64,000 nucleotides of DNA. It comes from Chitinophaga sp. YR627 (GTDB lineage: Bacteria; Bacteroidota; Bacteroidia; Chitinophagales; Chitinophagaceae). The translations under genes were made by a program, and so were the position numbers. The stretch spans positions 744,001-808,000 of the forward strand of contig NZ_FOUX01000003.1 in the NCBI RefSeq assembly GCF_900114995.1. Reading direction: 5' to 3'. The notes below the pieces were generated by a model, which saw only the letters and a list, made by a program, of their open reading frames with translations, was not told the DNA's origin and did no database searches. Shown here piece after piece: positions 61,194-64,000 of the stretch; position 1 is the stretch's first letter; each line of letters starts with the position of its first letter.

Positions 61194-62975
61194 ATGACGC
61201 CCCTGGCTATATACGAGCAACAGATTAATGATTATAAGGTAGAGATTTCGCAGGTACAGCGTCGTCTGAGTATACTTGGCTGGACAAGGCTGGCTTTTTT
61301 TGTAGCCGCATTGTACTGTGGGTATGCGTTTTTCAGCCGGCATTTTGATTATGCCTGGCTGGCGGCAGCGATCGTATTGCTGGGGGGATTTGTCGTGTTA
61401 CTGATCCGCTATCTGTCCCAACAGGAAAAGCTCACATTGCTGAAGACCTTCCTGGAGCTGAATGAGAAAGAGTGGCAGCTGGCGGCTTCGGGGCAGTCAG
61501 GGTTTGATGATGGGTTACGCTTCGCGGATGAACAGCATCCGTATACCGGCGATCTGGATGTATTCGGACATGCCTCACTTTATGCCCATGTAAACCGTAC
61601 AGGGACGCTGCTGGGTAGTAATGCGCTTGCGGATGCGCTGAAAACGCCTTTACAGGGTGTGGAGCAGATCGCACAAACGCAGGCAGTGATCAGGGAACTT
61701 GCCCCAAGATTTAAATTCAGACAGCTGTTTGCAGTACATGCAACGCTGACGAATGAGCAGCCGGAAGATGTGGCCGGATTGAAAAAATGGTTATCCCGGC
61801 CCCTGGAATTCCTGGATAAAAAATGGCTGAACATCGCACGCTGGCTGATGCCGGCATTGCTGGTAGTGGGAGCGGTCTTTTATTTTATAACAGACCAGTA
61901 CTATCTCTTCACCTGCTTCTTTTGTGTAAACCTGGTCATACTGGGTATGAATGTGAAGAAGGTGAACGATCAGCATCAGCTGCTTTCCAATAAAGAAAAG
62001 ACCTTTGGCCGGTTCGCCCTGCTGCTGCGGCTGGTCAATGCAGAAAGTGCCGGTAGTGCAGTACTGCTGAAAGAACAACAGGAAAAGGCAACGGCAGCCA
62101 ATAATGCCCTGCATCAGTTGTCAGGGATCTGTAGTGCTATGGACCAGCGGCTGAATCAACTGGTAGGTGTTGCATTGAATGCCCTTGTATTGTATGACCT
62201 GCATTGTGTATTTGCCCTGGAGAAATGGAAGGAGCGTAACAAAGAAGAAGTACAGGGCTGGCTGGATGTGATCGCCCGGATGGAAGTCTGGAACAGCATG
62301 GCCACTTTTGCCTACAATCACCCAGGATATATTTACCCTGAGATCACGGACGAAAAGTCCCGTCTGATCGCGACTGGTATCGGCCATCCACTGATTCCGG
62401 CAGAAGAGTGTGTGAGAAATGGTATCACTATCGGCAACCCGCAGGAGTTCCTGATCATTACCGGGTCTAACATGAGCGGTAAGAGTACTTTCCTGCGCAG
62501 TGTGGGCAGTAACCTGCTGATGGGCATGTGTGGTATGCCGGTATGTGCAGAGAGTTTCAGCTGTAGTCCGATGCAGATCATGACCTCTATGCGTATCAAA
62601 GATTCTATTGCGAAGCATACCTCTTATTTCCAGGCGGAATTATTACGCCTGCAACAGATTGTGGAAGTATTGAAAGGAGGAGAGCGCGTATTTATTTTGC
62701 TGGATGAGATCCTGAAAGGGACTAATTCGGAAGATAAACTATCCGGCTCCCGCAGACTGATCGAGCATTTCCTGCAATATCATTGTCTGGGGATGATCGC
62801 TACGCATGACCTGGAACTGGGACACCTGGAGGAGACTTATCCGCAGCGGATCCGGAACTATTGTTTTGAAAGCACTATCAAGGATGACCAGCTTTTCTTT
62901 GATTACCGGATACGGGAGGGAGTGGCGCGTAATAAGAATGCGACCTTCCTGATGCAAAAGATGGAAATAATATGA
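61194..62975 (+). CDS. Membrane-associated MutS-like ATPase
   Basis: This is a 593-residue protein with a C-terminal MutS-type ATPase and an N-terminal membrane part. Two hydrophobic hairpins (about 32-72 and 217-252) suggest membrane anchoring. The MutS core is about 270-593. Walker A is GSNMSGKST, Walker B ILLDEILKGTNSEDK, and the switch-like ATHDLELGHLEE follows. The DNA-reading domain I of true MutS is missing, so mismatch repair is unlikely. Related proteins are common in Bacteroidota but of unknown function. Confidence 0.85.
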   Translation: MTPLAIYEQQINDYKVEISQVQRRLSILGWTRLAFFVAALYCGYAFFSRHFDYAWLAAAIVLLGGFVVLLIRYLSQQEKLTLLKTFLELNEKEWQLAASGQSGFDDGLRFADEQHPYTGDLDVFGHASLYAHVNRTGTLLGSNALADALKTPLQGVEQIAQTQAVIRELAPRFKFRQLFAVHATLTNEQPEDVAGLKKWLSRPLEFLDKKWLNIARWLMPALLVVGAVFYFITDQYYLFTCFFCVNLVILGMNVKKVNDQHQLLSNKEKTFGRFALLLRLVNAESAGSAVLLKEQQEKATAANNALHQLSGICSAMDQRLNQLVGVALNALVLYDLHCVFALEKWKERNKEEVQGWLDVIARMEVWNSMATFAYNHPGYIYPEITDEKSRLIATGIGHPLIPAEECVRNGITIGNPQEFLIITGSNMSGKSTFLRSVGSNLLMGMCGMPVCAESFSCSPMQIMTSMRIKDSIAKHTSYFQAELLRLQQIVEVLKGGERVFILLDEILKGTNSEDKLSGSRRLIEHFLQYHCLGMIATHDLELGHLEETYPQRIRNYCFESTIKDDQLFFDYRIREGVARNKNATFLMQKMEII

Positions 62976-63025
62976 TTTGGGTGATAGCTAATTAATTTAG
63001 TATTTTTACTAAAAATATTAGCTGT

Positions 63026-64000
63026 ATGACCTTGCCATTTCAGGAGGGGATACCTGAAAATCCCTACTATAAAGGACGTGGAGCCCAATTAAATCCGAAG
63101 AACAGATTCCTCCGGAATGAGTATGCGCAGGAACATGCGGAGGGTATTGATGAGTGGTGGCAGGCAGATGTGCCTACGCAGATCCTGGAAGAGCATGCAA
63201 AGACGCTTGTCAATAAGGTAGATAGTCCGGATGTGGGTATGTGGTATTCCATGAACCCTTATCAGGGCTGTGAGCATGGTTGTATCTATTGTTATGCACG
63301 CAATGCGCATCAGTTCTGGGGGATGAGTGCCGGACTGGATTTCGAGCGGAAGATTGTGGTAAAGCGGAATGCGCCTGAGTTATTGAAGAAATTCCTCGAT
63401 AATAAAAGCTGGGTACCCAAGCCCATTTCCCTCTCAGGGAATACAGACTGTTATCAGCCGCTGGAACGTAAAATGTTTCTGACCCGGCAGCTCCTGTCGA
63501 TCGCACTGGACTACAAGCAACCTATTGGTATTATCACAAAGAATTCGCTGGTATTGCGGGATAAGTACATCCTGCAGCAGATGGCACGCCATGATCTGGT
63601 ATGTGTATACGTCTCTATTACTACAATGCAGGAAGATCTGCGCCAGAAGATGGAACCGCGTACAACTACGGCTGCACAGCGTTTCAAGATAGTGAAGGAA
63701 CTGAGTGAGCTCGGGATTCCGGTAGGGGTGATGACAGCGCCGATGATACCGGGACTGAATGATCATGAAATGCCCGCATTACTGGAAGCAGCGGCTGCAA
63801 ATGGTGCGAAGTTTGCAGGGTATACGGTCGTTCGGCTGAACGATGCGGTAAAGATCATCTTTAATGATTGGTTGTATAAGAACTTTCCCGACAGGGCCGA
63901 CAAGGTGTGGCATCATATTGAGAGTATGCATGGCGGTAATGTGAACGATAGTGATTTCGGCAGGCGTATGAGAGGAGAGGGGAATATTGCTGATCTTATC
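63026..64000 (+). CDS. PA0069-type radical SAM protein (3' end cut by window)
   Basis: This is the N-terminal 325 residues of a radical SAM enzyme. The 4Fe-4S motif is CEHGCIYC, a CxxxCxxC arrangement, in PYQGCEHGCIYCYARNAHQ. The domain start GRGAQLNPKNRF and the segments SLSGNTDCYQPLERK, GIITKNSLVLRD and PVGVMTAPMIPGLND are typical of the PA0069/Rv2578c family, related to spore photoproduct lyase. The substrate is unknown. The frame is open to the last base of the window. Confidence 0.92.
   Translation, partial: MTLPFQEGIPENPYYKGRGAQLNPKNRFLRNEYAQEHAEGIDEWWQADVPTQILEEHAKTLVNKVDSPDVGMWYSMNPYQGCEHGCIYCYARNAHQFWGMSAGLDFERKIVVKRNAPELLKKFLDNKSWVPKPISLSGNTDCYQPLERKMFLTRQLLSIALDYKQPIGIITKNSLVLRDKYILQQMARHDLVCVYVSITTMQEDLRQKMEPRTTTAAQRFKIVKELSELGIPVGVMTAPMIPGLNDHEMPALLEAAAANGAKFAGYTVVRLNDAVKIIFNDWLYKNFPDRADKVWHHIESMHGGNVNDSDFGRRMRGEGNIADLI

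Overview
The window looks like a chromosomal segment of a Bacteroidota bacterium, most likely Chitinophaga or another Chitinophagaceae. The evidence is a GldC gliding protein, a TonB receptor with an N-terminal carboxypeptidase-like domain, the outer-membrane block DUF6089-uppS-bamA-ompH-ompH, many lipoproteins, and repeated TAnnTTTG(C) promoter -7 boxes, which belong to the Bacteroidota primary sigma factor. No rRNA, tRNA, CRISPR array, phage or complete insertion sequence was seen. The first gene (pcrA) is cut by the left edge and the last (a radical SAM protein) by the right edge.

Layout. 1-7000: pcrA/uvrD helicase, recX, an omega-amidase-like nitrilase with an overlapping VOC protein, nagA, and a GT39 membrane glycosyltransferase. 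7134-11364 (minus): a four-gene envelope redox operon of porin-like barrel, Rieske protein, imelysin lipoprotein and di-heme cytochrome. 11626-13446 (minus): thiL and an inositol-monophosphatase gene. 13605-17457: a GH3-family acyl-adenylating enzyme, a LysE exporter, a ferredoxin oxidoreductase beta subunit without its alpha partner, and an AhpD-like protein. 17760-20324: a membrane-anchored TPR/HTH regulator, then an AT-rich islet with a DUF6934 protein and a 60-residue protein. 20655-24553: a TonB receptor paired with a beta-propeller phytase. 24625-28591 (minus): SdpI-like protein, N-acetylmuramoyl-L-alanine amidase, acyl-CoA dehydrogenase. 28664-33651: alpha/beta hydrolase, GT2, an ABC permease, a lipoprotein and GT4.

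33700-44177 holds gldC, yqeY, cvpA, an alpha/beta hydrolase, a CBS protein, nadK, DUF6089, uppS, bamA and two ompH genes. It links lipid-carrier synthesis, barrel-protein assembly and periplasmic chaperones. It is followed by rpmH-rnpA-yidD (ribosome, RNase P, membrane insertion) and an S41 protease. 47185-49369 is a Gfo/Idh/MocA oxidoreductase with a DUF1080 lipoprotein. Then come superoxide dismutase, a PAS-LuxR regulator, a J-domain-like mini-protein, an SPFH protein, and ligA-tadA.

55232-56154 is a 0.9-kb noncoding stretch with an eight-copy degenerate repeat array, an orphan terminator-like hairpin and a perfect 31-bp hairpin. The last part has a fused acyl-CoA mutase (icmF), a GH125 mannosidase, a membrane MutS-like ATPase and the partial radical SAM gene.

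The observations most worth checking are rnpA, which has no ordinary start codon in frame; the noncoding repeat/hairpin region upstream of ligA; the DUF6934 gene pair; the cytochrome-imelysin-Rieske-porin operon; and several genes whose -7 box lies almost on the start codon, suggesting leaderless mRNAs.
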